DNA of 64,000 nucleotides. Source: Tyto alba. Taxonomy: Eukaryota; Chordata; Aves; Strigiformes; Tytonidae. The stretch covers positions 1,674,001-1,738,000 of the forward strand of contig NW_024881276.1 in NCBI RefSeq assembly GCF_018691265.1, in the 5' to 3' direction. Position 1 is the first letter of the stretch. Every line of letters begins with the position of its first letter. The notes under the pieces are model-generated. The model made no database searches. It was given only the letters and a program-made list of their open reading frames with translations, and was not told the DNA's origin. The position numbers were made by a program, and so were the translations under genes. Below, one piece after another: positions 63,173-64,000 of this stretch.

Positions 63173-64000
63173 AAAATGTTCTCAAGCCCACAAAATGATC
63201 TACTAAAAAAATGGGATCTGTCTTCCTACAGAGGATTGTTTATACCTTACATTTTTGTAGGCAACGCCAGCTGTAGCCAATAGAGTTAAGGATTTGGACA
63301 CTTGCCATTGTAAGACCTCGTTTTCACACACCAACTTTCAACTGTGTAGGCAGAAATTTTCTAGACACCAGGTTCACCTCAGTGTGATGGTCTTTCCTGA
63401 AAAAGTTAAGAAAATGGCTTGCCTTTTTCTCACGGTGTAGCAGTATGTATGGTTAAGAAGACTGGTACTTTGTCAATGTTCTTTGTGTTTATTTCTTACC
63501 ACAATTTATCCCTTTTCCCCCAACATATCAGGGATCATGTTTCCTGTTTTGGAAGGACAACTCTGGGGGCAGAGGTAGGAAGAGAGTTTCCATGGTACCT
63601 GTCACAAACATATTGTCTGGGCCATTTTTGGCTAAGACATGTGTCTCAGGTGTCAAGTTATCAAGGAAACTTGGGTTGGGTGTGAAAGTTGAGTTCTTAC
63701 ATGTATCTTTTACAGTGAATGTGCTGCAGCAAAAGGTCAGAGGAGTGGAAGGACGATTTGCTTTTCGGCCTTTTGGTGGAATAGCTGTGCCTGTTGGGAA
63801 ATGAAGCACATCATGGTTATGGAATGGGAGCCAGGCCAGCAGATCTGGGAAAGGAAGGAAAACCAGGCAGAGAAAAATGTAGGCAAGGATGAGGAGGTGA
63901 AAGGACTGGTGAGACGGTATATATGACTGTGTGAAAGAGAAGGATCTGACCATGAGAGTCCTGGAAACAGAAATAGCCAGGGTCAACTGCTGTCTGCTCT
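63173..64000. other. Intergenic stretch to the window end
   Basis: No gene was recognised. A 152-codon antisense frame (63986 to 63528) has no domain or splice support visible here. Confidence 0.4.

Noticed and set aside
1..64000. tRNA genes, CRISPR arrays and operons
   Set aside because: No tRNA box A/box B pair was noticed, and the regular repeats are microsatellites without spacers. The intron structure and CR1 elements show animal nuclear DNA.

Overview
The window looks like avian nuclear DNA. It is AT-rich and gene-poor, and it carries CR1 LINE 3' ends with the typical avian tail (ATTCTATTCT or ATTCTATGATTCTA). It also holds an avian-type ERV with AAACCATGACA-like LTR ends and long simple-sequence arrays. 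No bacterial, organellar or free viral gene was seen.

The one protein-coding gene I can support is the 3' part of GABRG3 (GABA-A receptor subunit gamma-3), on the + strand. Two exons are certain: 25309-25461 (end of the extracellular domain, M1, start of M2) and 33119-33315 (M2, M3). A terminal exon at 38767-39045 (most of the cytoplasmic loop, M4, stop) is also certain. Between them, at 34818-34847, lies a 30-nt candidate microexon with good splice sites and phase 0 on both sides. It would add ten residues to the M3-M4 loop at the place where the paralogue GABRG2 has its regulated 24-nt exon. The 3' UTR follows, with polyadenylation signals at 39473 and 39739. Positions 1-25308 are most likely the upstream intron, because I found no earlier GABRG3 exon there.

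The upstream intron holds a small ERV remnant (3861-5650) with an unusual layout: a minus-strand LTR, a polypurine tract, a short leader, a lysine-type primer binding site, and then an inverted copy of the R-U5 half of the LTR. Both outer ends are therefore U5 ends and the element is a 448-bp-arm palindrome. Further on are a 113-bp inverted repeat pair (12502-12614 and 14436-14548), a CR1 copy (13591-14115), a 37-bp tandem duplication (17761-17834) and several microsatellites. The last GABRG3 intron carries a roughly 900-bp (TTTTC)n array (35989-36898) with a higher-order duplication of about 398 bp.

Downstream of GABRG3 (39761-64000) I see intergenic DNA with two more CR1 copies. A GC-richer block at 57831-59290 contains a cluster of promoter-like motifs. 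OCA2, the neighbour expected from vertebrate synteny, was not recognised in this window.

The most interesting hypothesis is the GABRG3 microexon together with the huge CUUUU array about 1.1 kb downstream of it. Pyrimidine-tract-binding protein (PTB) is known to repress the equivalent GABRG2 exon, and this array would offer a very large set of PTB-like sites in the same pre-mRNA.
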